From positions 4,487,001 through 4,551,000 of the forward strand of contig NC_083509.1 in NCBI RefSeq assembly GCF_032362555.1: 64,000 bases of DNA, in the 5' to 3' direction. The notes beneath the pieces are model-generated. The model had not been told where the DNA came from. It saw only the letters and a list, made by a program, of their open reading frames with translations, and ran no database searches. The DNA is from Amyelois transitella (Eukaryota; Arthropoda; Insecta; Lepidoptera; Pyralidae). The position numbers and the translations under genes are program-made. This document shows, piece by piece, positions 45,801-55,300 of this stretch; the stretch's first letter is position 1; every line of letters begins with the position of its first letter.

Positions 45801-48785
45801 TAAGAGTAAAGGCGAGTTTATCCCACAGTTAGCTTATGTCCGTCTTGAGTGTCCCCGACCAGTCACTACTTTGTTTTATTTAAAACTGTTCTAATTCGGA
45901 CTGAGGGTTGCTTTGTGTGTTTGTGAGCCGATTGTTTAATTACTTATTGTCTATATAAAATTCAGATAAGATTTACCTTAGATACCATTATCACGCTAGT
46001 GCAGTAATTTATGTACCCCTTGCACCTTTTTTCAATGATGGATGAATTTCTATTTAAAACATATATATCTGTCTGTGTTGAATAAAATATTTATTGGTTG
46101 TTTAGTTTATTGAGAATTGAAAAATCGTCCATTTGTTAGCCATGTTATGGTGAGTGAGTGTTCAAACTCAATAGTTGTAGACCACATCATCATATTGTAA
46201 AACGTATAACAAACATTAGAAGTGTTAACTTAACGTAAAGCTATCGGTTTGCTTGGATCTTAACAATTTTTTTTTAAGTATGAGTTTTTTGAGAGCATTG
46301 ATCAAAGCTCAAAACTTGAGCACAAACTTACCATGATAGTTCCCCTTTTCATTCTATTTTTCCTTAAGTTTGTTCTTGCATTTATATGTACATTAAAATC
46401 TCTTGATTAACAATTATTTTAAAATATTTTTCAATACCTGTTTAGCATAGAACTCTTTTTTTAGTATTTTCTTATCATCGCTTAAATTCTAAATCAATAT
46501 TAATATGTAATCGTCATATTGTTATTTTAGTAGGTCGCGGCAACTTCTCCATCGTTAGCAACAAGTCCAACCGATATGGAAAGAAATCGCAGATCGTGTT
46601 GGAGGGCCAATCTTTGCAAGGGACTATTGATGACAGTAAGATTTGTTAATTAATTATAAACAAATTATAAGATTATTATTTATAGGACAATCATACGCCC
46701 TTTATGTGTTATGTATACGAGCATATGTAGTCTCATTAAATATGTATGCTTTTTACTTTATGTTGATTGAGTTTTTAGACTGGCTATTACATACATATCC
46801 AATCACGTCTTTATCCCTTATAGCGCCAAGAGTCTCGTAAAGACTGAAATACCGCGTTCAGCTGTATGGCTTATATGGACTATATTCCATCGCCTAAAAG
46901 AAGAATCCCAAGTTTATAAGCCCATCTCTAAGTACATATATAGCAAGTATTTGTAGCTTTTCGGGTAAACGGAGCCAACAGTCTCAAAACAGGCGTTAGC
47001 TTTGAATATTTTAAGAAAATAAAGTATATTGTAAAATTATTATCTAACAATTAATCGTTTTCCATTTACTCCAGCCCCGATAGCAGAACCAGACCGCCAA
47101 GGCCAGTGGCTGCGCCGAAGAAGACTCGACGGAGCCCTTAACAGAGTGCCGCGGGACTTCTACCCGAGGGTGTGGGCGGTGCTCGAGAGGGTAAACTATT
47201 CAAGGATTTGTTTCTCATGTGTTTCTCACCAGACTCTTTTATATTACGGAGTTGATTTCCAATTGGCAAGTTTTGTATTGTTTTGATTGAGGTTTCTCTT
47301 AGGCAGTTTTGTTTTTCGTATTATAAGTGTCTTATATTGTTTTTGACACTCAGAGAAATTGTCTAAACTATAAAAAATTAGGCTAAGAATATGTAGATAT
47401 GTATATGAATGTATGGTAGTTATTCTATATTTCACATAAAAAAATACTGACGATTTGACTTTACATAGGCTTCTACAAGCGAAGCCGCGTATGGAAGTTT
47501 GGAAATATTACTAAATATAATTAATATGTTTACAGTGCCAAGGTTTAATAATACAAGGGAAAGTCCTCCAACCGAATTTGACCCAAGAGATGACCTCCGG
47601 AGAGTTGAAATTCGCGCTGGCCGTGGAAACAGTACTTAACTCTATACCACAACCGGAGTACCGACAACTGGTGGTGGAAGCGCTGATGGTTCTAACCCTG
47701 GTGGTGGAATACAAGGCGGTGGCGCATCTGGGCGGAGTCATACATGTGGAGAATTTGGTGCACAAGGCTAATCAAATCTTTTTAGAAGATCAAGTAAGTT
47801 ATCATATTAATGCATAAAATCACGCCTTATCTCAAAAAGGGTTGGTGGAGACTATATCCTTCCGTTTGCCACGATCCCTGCATACTTCTTCCTGCTACAC
47901 TACATTTATAACTGTCTTCATGTAAGCTTGAAGGTTTATGCTGCTCTTGACCTGACCTTTCGCGTTCGGAATACCGCTATCTGGTTTCAAGTGTGGAAGG
48001 TAGTAGAAGCTCTGATGGTTCTGACCCTGGTGGTGGAATACAAGACGGTGGCGTATCTGTGCGGATCCATACATATGGAGAATATAGTGTTTACATAGTT
48101 ATACCTTCCAAGTTTTAGACGGATGTAAATAATGTTTAGTTTTTACGTTTTTAGTTGAAAATGCATTAGCTAATAGATGCATTCAAGAATATCTTGGAAC
48201 ACAAAACATCTTGGCCGAAAACCATCGCAGGTCGATGATATAAAAAGAATTTAAATCAGTCTTCAAATAAGTATGCGACCTTTGCGAGCAACGAGGCACG
48301 TTTCAGTGTATATTTATAGAAATGAACATGATTGAAACGCCAATTGCAACAATATTAATGTGCAAACAAAGATTGTTAGCTTTTGTTTCCATATACTTAT
48401 TTAATTTCGTAACTCGAAATTAAGCAACCCTTTTTATTCTGAGCAGTTGAAATTAATAATGTTTGATATACTTCTTAAATTCTTCGTATTTGATACAATA
48501 TTTGAAATAAAGGACTAAATAAAAAATATCCTGTACTTTAACATAATTCACTTTCCGCAGATGCGCTGCAACGGCGACGCAACGTTATGCTGCGCCAAGA
48601 CAGAGACCATGGGCTCCCCAGCCGGCGCGCTGGTGTGCGGCGGCGCGGCCACAGTCTGCCAGCACCTTTACGACAGCGCCCCCAGCGGCTCCTACGGCAC
48701 CATGACGTATCTCGCTAGAGCTGTTGCTTCGTTACTGTCTGACCGTATACCAAATGCTGATCCCATACAGTGTGCCATCTCTTAA
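33807..48785 (+). CDS. PHKA: Phosphorylase b kinase regulatory subunit alpha
   Basis: Exons: 33807-34065, 34625-35610, 35814-36027, 36311-36420, 36906-37053 or 37959-38106 (alternatives), 38811-38975, 39232-39399, 39755-39896, 40466-40551, 40938-41123, 41777-41895, 42609-42746, 44361-44489, 44981-45119, 46534-46635, 47075-47190, 47536-47793 and 48561-48785. The sum is 3690 nt (1229 aa), like vertebrate PHKA. It is the regulatory subunit of the cytosolic kinase that activates glycogen phosphorylase. The start '[12 protein letters not shown]' matches the family. The N-terminal glucoamylase-like domain shows 'AWIRDN', '[10 protein letters not shown]', '[20 protein letters not shown]' and '[10 protein letters not shown]'. 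A variable Ser/Arg-rich region follows, then the conserved C-terminal part ('[18 protein letters not shown]', '[15 protein letters not shown]') ending in a CaaX box, CAIS. Optional microexons at 43598 and 45767 keep frame. Confidence 0.95.
36906..37053 (+). other. PHKA alternative exon 5a
   Basis: 148 nt, entering in phase 0 and leaving in phase 1; it begins '[20 protein letters not shown]' and ends 'LNQMYL' plus a split Gly. It has the same size and phases as the exon at 37959-38106 and encodes the aligned stretch ('LLGRPLVVL' against 'MLGRPTITL'). Using both in one mRNA would shift the frame, since 148 is not a multiple of 3. Confidence 0.85.
37959..38106 (+). other. PHKA alternative exon 5b
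   Basis: 148 nt after the acceptor 'gccctag', with donor 'gtaaac'. It encodes '[20 protein letters not shown]' and onward to 'ATQYLL' plus a split Gly. It aligns with exon 5a over the whole length, with WK/WQ, GRP and a final L-G in common, and lies about 0.9 kb downstream. Both fit between exon 4 (phase 0) and exon 6 (phase 1). Confidence 0.85.
39632..39686 (+). pseudogene. Decayed duplicate of PHKA exon 8
   Basis: 'agggcgaatagatccgccat' and 'tggctagatgtggcac' repeat the middle of exon 8 ('aaggcgaatacgtcggtccg', 'tggctggatgtggaaac'), which lies about 140 bases downstream. Small deletions and insertions break the frame and create stops. No splice site was kept. Confidence 0.65.
42183..42450 (-). 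repeat. Dispersed repeat family 2, complete reverse copy with (GT)n tail
   Basis: The copy runs from 'gccgtgtggttcccggcacc' to 'cgcaagggatatagacgtga' and ends in a GT dinucleotide run at about 42431-42450. It lies in the intron between PHKA exons 11 and 12. Confidence 0.82.
42786..42862 (+). repeat. Dispersed repeat family 3, short copy
   Basis: (CATA)n is followed by 'aaatcacgcctctttcccg' and 'ggtaggcagagactacctc'. It starts 40 bases after the PHKA exon 12 donor. Confidence 0.65.
43030..43308 (+). repeat. Non-autonomous repeat with the 'actaatattataaa ... gcgggcacagctagt' structure
   Basis: The element opens 'tatactaatattataaagt', continues 'gaagagtttgtttgtttga' and 'cgcgctaatctcagtaacta', and closes 'ggacgaaatcgcgggcacag' 'ctagt'. 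This architecture is widespread in lepidopteran introns. A related end, 'ctagctgttgtccgcgactt', occurs near 13462. I do not assign a superfamily. Confidence 0.6.
43598..43636 (+). other. Candidate 39-nt PHKA microexon
   Basis: A strong acceptor ('ttattccttacatgcag') and donor ('gtaaat') bound 39 nt encoding [13 protein letters not shown]. It fits phase 0 to phase 0 between exons 12 and 13, so it can be skipped or included without frame change. The insert carries R-R-E-N-S, a possible basophilic kinase site. Confidence 0.65.
44712..44857 (-). repeat. Dispersed repeat family 3, reverse copy
   Basis: 'aagtacccgaaaccgccgag', 'ttgcatgaagagagttatga', 'gaaagaggtagtctctgcct' and 'agaggcgtgattttatgtat' give the full family-3 order in reverse. 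It lies between PHKA exons 13 and 14. Confidence 0.75.
45158..45410. repeat. Two family-2 copies in inverted arrangement
   Basis: A forward copy ('acatataatcacggggaaga' to 'catccatgggaaagagatg') is followed directly by the start of a reverse copy ('ccttgtggttcccggcacta' to 'ccactccatctctttccaat'). It lies in the intron after PHKA exon 14, so the transcript could fold there. Confidence 0.7.
45767..45799 (+). other. Candidate 33-nt PHKA microexon
   Basis: The acceptor 'taccgcttcttttcag' and donor 'gtaaga' bound 33 nt. Entering in phase 1 and leaving in phase 1, it fits exactly between exon 14 and exon 15 and encodes about 11 residues, [11 protein letters not shown] plus a split codon. Inclusion would lengthen the variable regulatory segment. 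Confidence 0.6.
46787..46930 (+). repeat. Dispersed repeat family 2, internally deleted copy
   Basis: 'caatcacgtctttatccctt', 'cgttcagctgtatggcttat' and 'catcgcctaaaagaagaatc' follow in order, but the 'gagattcaaatagtgac' part is missing. Confidence 0.65.
47812..47962 (+). repeat. Dispersed repeat family 3, diverged copy
   Basis: 'cataaaatcacgccttatc', 'tttgccacgatccctgcata', 'tataactgtcttcatgtaag' and 'tgctcttgacctgacctttc' give the family-3 order. It begins about 20 bases after the PHKA exon 17 donor and abuts the decayed exon copy at 47963. Confidence 0.65.
47963..48098 (+). pseudogene. Decayed duplicate of PHKA exon 17 (3' half)
   Basis: From 48000 the frame reads [16 protein letters not shown] then [14 protein letters not shown] before a stop. 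It matches exon 17 ([30 protein letters not shown]), and the upstream bases 'cggaataccg' match 'cggagtaccg'. The copy lacks the donor, has an upstream indel and ends in TAG, so it is not usable as an exon. Most codons survive, so it is fairly recent. Confidence 0.85.
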
Positions 48786-49668
48786 GATTTTCAGCAACAA
48801 TAAATGTAACAGTAAAACTTTCAAACATAAACTTAAGCTATCTCAGATATGTTATTCATACTTTGGTATATTACTGAAAAAAATAGAAGTAGTTTTAGTG
48901 TTGAATCGTCTTAGTTACACTCATATGGTGTTGAAATATCTTGGTTTATATATATACTTACGTATGTATGGCGTAACTTCGATACTTTTATATATCAAAC
49001 ATAAAAGTATCGAGGTTAATGAAACAGATGGTTATATCGACGAAAATAAAAAATACACTTGTCTTCTAGGTAAGGCCAGTGTGTGATTGTATATCATCTA
49101 ATTTGTTATTAACGTTGCCTATTTTATACTCATATACAATTACATATTTTTTTTAGATATTACATTATTGAAAAAATATAACAGTATTTTAATAGGATTG
49201 TTTAATGGGTCACAAAGTTTATGTACCTAGTATTAGGAGACCATGTTGGTTATGATTTGTAATATTTAAATATTTGTAATAATAATTTTCATATCATGTT
49301 TTATAAATTTGTAACAGCCGTGAATATATGTATAATGCCCAATTGAACATGCAACAAAATATTATGGATATTGCTCATATGTTCCACAATACTGTTTTTT
49401 ATTTTCGGCACACCCATATAAATTGTTAAATCATTATTAAATAAAAACAAATAAAAATGCCCATCGTTTTTTAGTTTATATTTACGCAACTGTTTTATGC
49501 CACCTTCTGTATAAGAACCTATGTACAAGGATTAGGGAACTTTATAATTCAAAACACTCTACCACATGAAAGAAACATGTCTATCTAATTCAATATAACA
49601 TTTTGTCTAAAACATAACAATTTTATACATTTCCAATCAAACTCAATTTGACTACATGAGCAAAACAG
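48786..49668. other. Intergenic region between convergent PHKA and mRpL28
   Basis: This is AT-rich 3' flank of both genes. It contains an imperfect hairpin with arms at 48974-48990 and 49002-49018 (one mismatch, 11-base loop). The ORFs here are short and have no support. Confidence 0.5.
48799..48804 (+). terminator. Polyadenylation signal near the PHKA stop
   Basis: AATAAA lies 14 bases after the TAA of PHKA. That is very close, so a more distal signal may be used instead. Confidence 0.35.
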
Positions 49669-51750
49669 CTAAGCTTCGTCTTTTTTCCCGAATGGGTTCA
49701 TTTTGGCGAGCCACGATGTGGTGCTTCTGTAATGAATAACAAATTTAAACTAGAGAACTAATACAAAACAAACAGGACCAGAGGGACACAATGAAAAATT
49801 GTAGAACAAAAATGGGAGTGTAGAGCAAGCAAGTGAAATATATCAAGTGGAAACCCATATTCTGCCTACCCCAATGGGAAAAAGTTTTTTAAATACGGAA
49901 TATATCCTCCAGTTGTTAATGTTGGTGAGTAAAAATTATAAGAAATTCTATATTGTTAAGGCATTGGGCTAGCAACTTGTCACTACTTGAGTTACAAGTC
50001 CACCAAGAAACCACACAGCTGAATGTGGTCTTTCAGTATTTTTAAGACTGTTTGCTCTCTCTACCCCACAAGGGATATAGACGTGACTATATGTATAAGA
50101 CAAGATCATGGTTAGAGGAAACCTAACTCCTACTGTGGGTCGCAATCAGGGTTAAGACCATACTTTATGTTTTAAATAGACTTGGGGCTATAATATTTAG
50201 CTGGAAAGCTAAGAAATGGAATTGTGGTTCAGATAGTGACAAGTCATTGGAGCAGATAGTAAAAGCCAACCAAGGGAAAGGCCTCGATTGGCTTTTTACT
50301 ATTTGTGTAAGAAGAAAAGCATAGGTTTTGTACTCACGTTATATCATCAGCAGACGTAGAGCTACCCTCGATACCTGCTGCTTTCAACTTTTCCACAAGG
50401 TTCTTCCTGTACACATTCTTTAGAGGAACTGGTTTGTTGGCAGCCTCCTTTTGCTTGGCCACTTTAGTAAGTGCTTCATACCAGGTTAACCCATACCACT
50501 CAATTTCTTCAGGCGTGTACTAAAAATTACAAAATTAAAATAAATCTGCTTAGCAGTGCTAGAAATTTTTTTCTATAATTTAAAAAAAATTATATGTAAG
50601 ATGAATTTTTCTAGTTTCATTATTACAAGCACTAATAAAGTCTAAAATTCTTAATATTGCATTACTGCATAAATCTGTATTTATAGGAAAAATATTAGAT
50701 TTTAAGATTGTCTTATCCTACAAAATGTATTCAAAAATAAGGTACATACTGATGTCAAATATGTTTTGTATTCTTCATAAATTTCTTTTTGTTTCTGAGC
50801 ATCATGTGCATATCTTGGGCACCCATTCATAAGTTCAGTTAGTATTTGCTTCTTAAGCTTCAATGCCAACATTGACACTAAGTCGCAGGCTGGTGTCTTG
50901 AGCAAATAATGGTCAAATCCATAATGATCATTGATAAGGCTTATGGTCCGGTCAGTGACGGTAACCGACAGATGAGTGTTCAACACTTCAGACTTTACAA
51001 CAGTTCTCTTTAGAACTGGCACCCAGTAGTGTGGTACTCTGCGTCGGCGAGTATCACGTTTCTGAAAACCTGAGATAAATATATAGTTTGTTAAATTTTG
51101 TCTTTGAAGTGTGGAAAGTTTGAAATTAATTTGAAAATAAAAGGTTAAGTGAATTAATAATAAAAAGGTATTAAATTGTTTTAAGAATATACATATAATG
51201 ATGAAATTTATAATTGGTTTGTAAGTGTTAATTAACATATACTCATTAACAGCTAACCATAATTGATCTAATTTCCAAATCAAATATGTAAAAGAAAATA
51301 TAAACATTTAACTAATTAATACAAAAACAGAACATAAATATACTTACCTTTGACTACAGCCTCACCACCCCATATTCCATCATGGACTTCAGCAGGGTAT
51401 TTCAGTGGAATTGGTATGTTTTGAATCGGAAATGTCTCTCCAGTCAGCTCATCACGCTTCCACTTGCCTTCTTGAGGTACAAAGTGGACAGCAGCTGGTT
51501 TGAGTACTTTCCACTCGCGCCAAAACTTCTTATAGGCTTGAGGCAACTCTGATGCTATACCTATTTCAAATCTACCTTTTCTCTTAAAAGTTTTTGATAG
51601 ATGACGCGCAGTAGCCTGAAAGAGTATTACGCATACATAGAGGTCGTCTCAAACAAAATGATCGAGTAGATTAAATTACAGTAAATATATTATTTTTTTT
51701 AGTTATGATAAGAACGATTAAATCCTCACCTGGAGTCGCGATGATGCCAT
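49669..51750 (-). CDS. mRpL28: Mitochondrial large ribosomal subunit protein bL28m
   Basis: Exons in gene order: 51750-51730 (MASSRLQ), 51615-51348, 51069-50750, 50519-50338 and 49726-49669 (TAG). They total 849 nt and 282 aa, all in frame with GT...AG borders. It is a structural protein of the mitochondrial 39S subunit, imported into the matrix; the basic, Ser/Arg-rich start ('RLQATARHLSKTFKRKGRFE') suits a presequence. Family features: 'VHFVPQEGKW', 'IPIPLKYPAEVHDGIWGGEA', a basic 'KRDTRRRRVPHYW', then 'VTVTDRTISLINDHYGFDHY' and 'LLKTPACDL', which match human MRPL28 in order. The first exon has only 21 coding bases. The gene is head-to-head with the golgin gene and convergent with PHKA. Intron 4 holds a family-2 repeat and a small hairpin. 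Confidence 0.94.
49955..50098 (-). repeat. Dispersed repeat family 2, reverse 5'-truncated copy
   Basis: 'attgggctagcaacttgtca', 'cacacagctgaatgtggtct' and 'ccacaagggatatagacgtg' follow the reverse family-2 order. It lies in the last intron of mRpL28. Confidence 0.7.
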
Positions 51751-52345
51751 TTATTATTCTATTTAAATTGCTGCAACCATAAAATATATAATAATACCAA
51801 ATTAATTTTAGTGTCTACAAAATTTGACAAACCAGTAACCAGGTTATTTTTTTGATTTGATGTGTGTGACATTGATTGATATTGCTTAACTATATTTTTT
51901 AATAGAATTTTGAAGGCTCTTCATTTCACATCTTATAAATTCTATGTTTGTACCAATCACTTGGTCCCCGCGGAAACAAATTGCTAAGTAGGCAAGTTGC
52001 AAACAAATTTTGCCAGTCGGTCGCCTTTATAACCTTAGAGCGTTCATTTAATTATATTTAGCGTCGCGTAGAGGCTTTAAGTTTTTAATGCCTGTGCAAT
52101 AACGTTTAAAAATATTAATGGATGATGTGGATAAAACAATGACAATGACAGCTAATATTTCAACATTGCAAATTGCAACAAATGCAAATGTTAAAGTGGT
52201 GGTCAGTGGATAAAAATAATGTTAATTGTACCTTCATATCTTCAATTCCTGGCAGTAATTTGATTTCTAATTAAAATTCGGTAAACCTGAAGTGTAAAAA
52301 GTGAATCATATTTTTTGCATACATGTTTGCCGAGTGTAACGAACA
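51751..52345. promoter_or_regulatory. Head-to-head intergenic region, candidate bidirectional promoter
   Basis: Only 595 bp separate the start codons of mRpL28 (-) and the golgin gene (+). The stretch contains TGACA words near 51823, 51868, 52139 and 52145, like the other divergent region at 32.2 kb, and no obvious TATA box. Transcription starts cannot be placed from sequence alone. Confidence 0.5.
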
Positions 52346-55300
52346 ATGTCGGATAATAAAAAGGTCGATAGTCCTCAGGACGAGGACAAATCAGATAATA
52401 TCGATAGCTCCATAGCAGTGTCCATCAGTGAAATAGCGAGTCCAAGTGGAAGTGTTAGAACAGCAAAGGTACAAAACTACTATCTACTACTAAGTGGAGG
52501 TCCAATACCTCAAGGTCGTCGATCGTTTTGTCCTTCAGTTACTTCTCAATCTTACTCACGAGTTCTATTAACTTCTTATTTTTTCATCATTTATCTAACT
52601 TTCTAGATTATTTCTTATTGTTTGAGTTTGATATTGTTTTGATTAGACATATCAATCTAAGTACCATATGGATATTTATTACAGACTTCACAGCGTATAA
52701 CTACATCATCTGATAGACAATTAAAGTTTGAAAGGGCCCAAAAAGCCTTAGAAAATGCAGCTCTTGTTTCGAAACGCATCAAAGAACACCGAAAAGCAAC
52801 TGCAGAGCTACTTGGTCGACCATTTGGTAAGTGGACTTGTTATAACTAGTTTCCTATCAATATTATGGGGTTTGACAGGGATGGCGAACTTGTCACTATA
52901 CCTGTCGACTGATAAACAATTAGGACCACCATCTATCAAGAGTGATATGACTTGGAAGATAAATAAATATAAAATATATATATTGTATCAATCAAAATTA
53001 TATTACTTCATGATATACTTACTTTATCATATATCAGTTGTAATAAATTTGAAATCAGTTCAAAAGAATAGATGTACAAAACAAAGAAAACTGAAACACC
53101 ATCTGTCATCATTATCATCCTAGCCTTGTTCCCAGTGGCAGCCTCACCTCTAAGGTGGAGCCCAAAAATGTCAATGACCATACATACTAATGATTCCCTT
53201 TTTCCCGTTTGTAATCTTTAACTTATTCATCATCATCATCAGAATCATGATTATACATTAAATTGCCAGAAACTGCACATTCACAGTGTAATTATGTTTC
53301 AAAGGATGATGATGCTGTAAATAAGATATAGTGAAATTTTGTAGTAATTACTTATATTGTGCCATTTTTAAATCTTTCAGAAGATGATGATGCAGGGGAT
53401 ACTGCATCAGAAATGGCATCCACCGTGAGTGAGAGAACTGGTTATTCTGTAGCAACCGATACTTCTACAACTTTGTCTGTTAAAGAGGCCTTAAATAGTA
53501 AGTTTTTTTTTGTACAACATTTTCCCCTTAATTAACCTGTGACAGATGTCTTTTTGAATTACCTTTTAGGAGAAAATTACTTGCAATTCAAATGAATATA
53601 ATAAAAATTGCCTAAGCAAAATAGACTTTTTACAATGAAATCCATTTGCCTTTATATTGATCTTTTTATCTTGACTAAACTGATTTATTTTAGTTATATA
53701 GGGCATGGGAACATCCAGAAAAGAAAGTATTTTAGCCTTGGATAATTATCCAATTATATATAGATAATTATGCAAGGCTAAAATACTTTCTTTTCTGATT
53801 CATAAAATATTTGTTAAAGTACTTAGAACAATAATTACAAATATTTGTTACAGTACCTGGTATTAGTGAAAGTTTAGCAAATACTTTGAAGCAAAAAGAA
53901 CTACTAATGGAGAGAATTAAGCAATATAAGGAAATTAGTAAAAGACCAATAGCAATAAAATCTACTGCTAGTAGAAAAGAGTCCATAGCAGATATAAAGG
54001 CAGAAGTAAAAAAGGTAAACAAAATTCAATAAAATTCTCAGAAATAAATTTTGACAGTACATAAACACTTATTCTCTATTTTTCAGACTTCTGATAATAC
54101 AGATTTAATTCAAATTATAAATACAGTAAAAGAGAAAGAAAACATGTTAAACATATTGCAAGTGAAGATGAAAGTAATGGAAACAACAATATTAGATTTG
54201 CAGGAAAAAATTAATGAGAAGGACCAAATTATTGAAGCAAAGAATATGGCAACAAGTTTGATGTCAGATAGTTTGAGTAAAAAAGGTAAGACTTCATATT
54301 TGTTCTTACAAAATTAAATTTAAATTAAAAATTACCTACATATACAATACAATACAAATTATCTTTATCACCCATTATAAAATACATATGTATTAGAAAC
54401 ATCATGAACATGTTGAGCAAATATAATATAATATTAATATTATGGATTAATGCACCATATTGGTTTAACAATATTTTTAAAGAGGAAATAATTATTTGTA
54501 ATTTAAATAATATATATTTTTTTCAGACAAAGACTCTATGGCATTACTTGAAGATACAAGGCAACAAATGACTAAAATGCAAGAAAATTTCATATCTATG
54601 GAGTCTGAATGGAAAGAAGAGAAGCAGAAATTATTGAAGGAAATTGAATTAAAAGACGAAAAGCTTAAACACCTGGAGGAAGCAAACACTATTCTAGAAA
54701 ACTCACGGTTTGAAATAAGTGTGGCTCATTCAAAATTAGCTGAAAAATTGGAACTTAAAAATAAAGAGATTGAAAATCTTATGGCTACTATAGAAAACTT
54801 GTCAAAAGTACAAACAGAAAAATCTTCATTGAAAGAAATAGACGATATTGAAGAAGAAAAAGGATCAAAAGAAATAACAAGTATGGTGGAACTCTCCAAG
54901 AAAATTGAGCTATTGGAAGATCTTAACTGTCAGATAAGAAAGACTAACAAAGAACTTGAGAATAAGTTGGCTACAATAAGTGAACAAAAATCACCAGCAA
55001 CTAGTTCTTCTATGAAAAAGGGAAGCCCTCTGCTAAGCCGAAAAGGAAAAAATGTAGCTGCCAAAATGAAATCCCCTTGGAGTAACTTGTCTTCCGAATC
55101 AATACCTCAAGAAACTGATAAAAAAACATTTAAAAATGAAGTAACCAAATTTGAAATGTTAGTAAAGTCACTCAACAAAGAAATTTTAGACAAAGAGTAT
55201 ATAATATCCCAAAAAGATTTATTGGTTAACGAGTTAAAATCTTCAAATTTGGAAAAAGAAGCTATTATTGAGAAACTTCAAAATGTACAAAAGGAGCCTA

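Noticed and set aside
50702-51307. A single 201-aa reading for mRpL28 exon 3
   Set aside because: The first part runs through intron sequence; the real exon is 51069-50750, which joins in frame with its neighbours.
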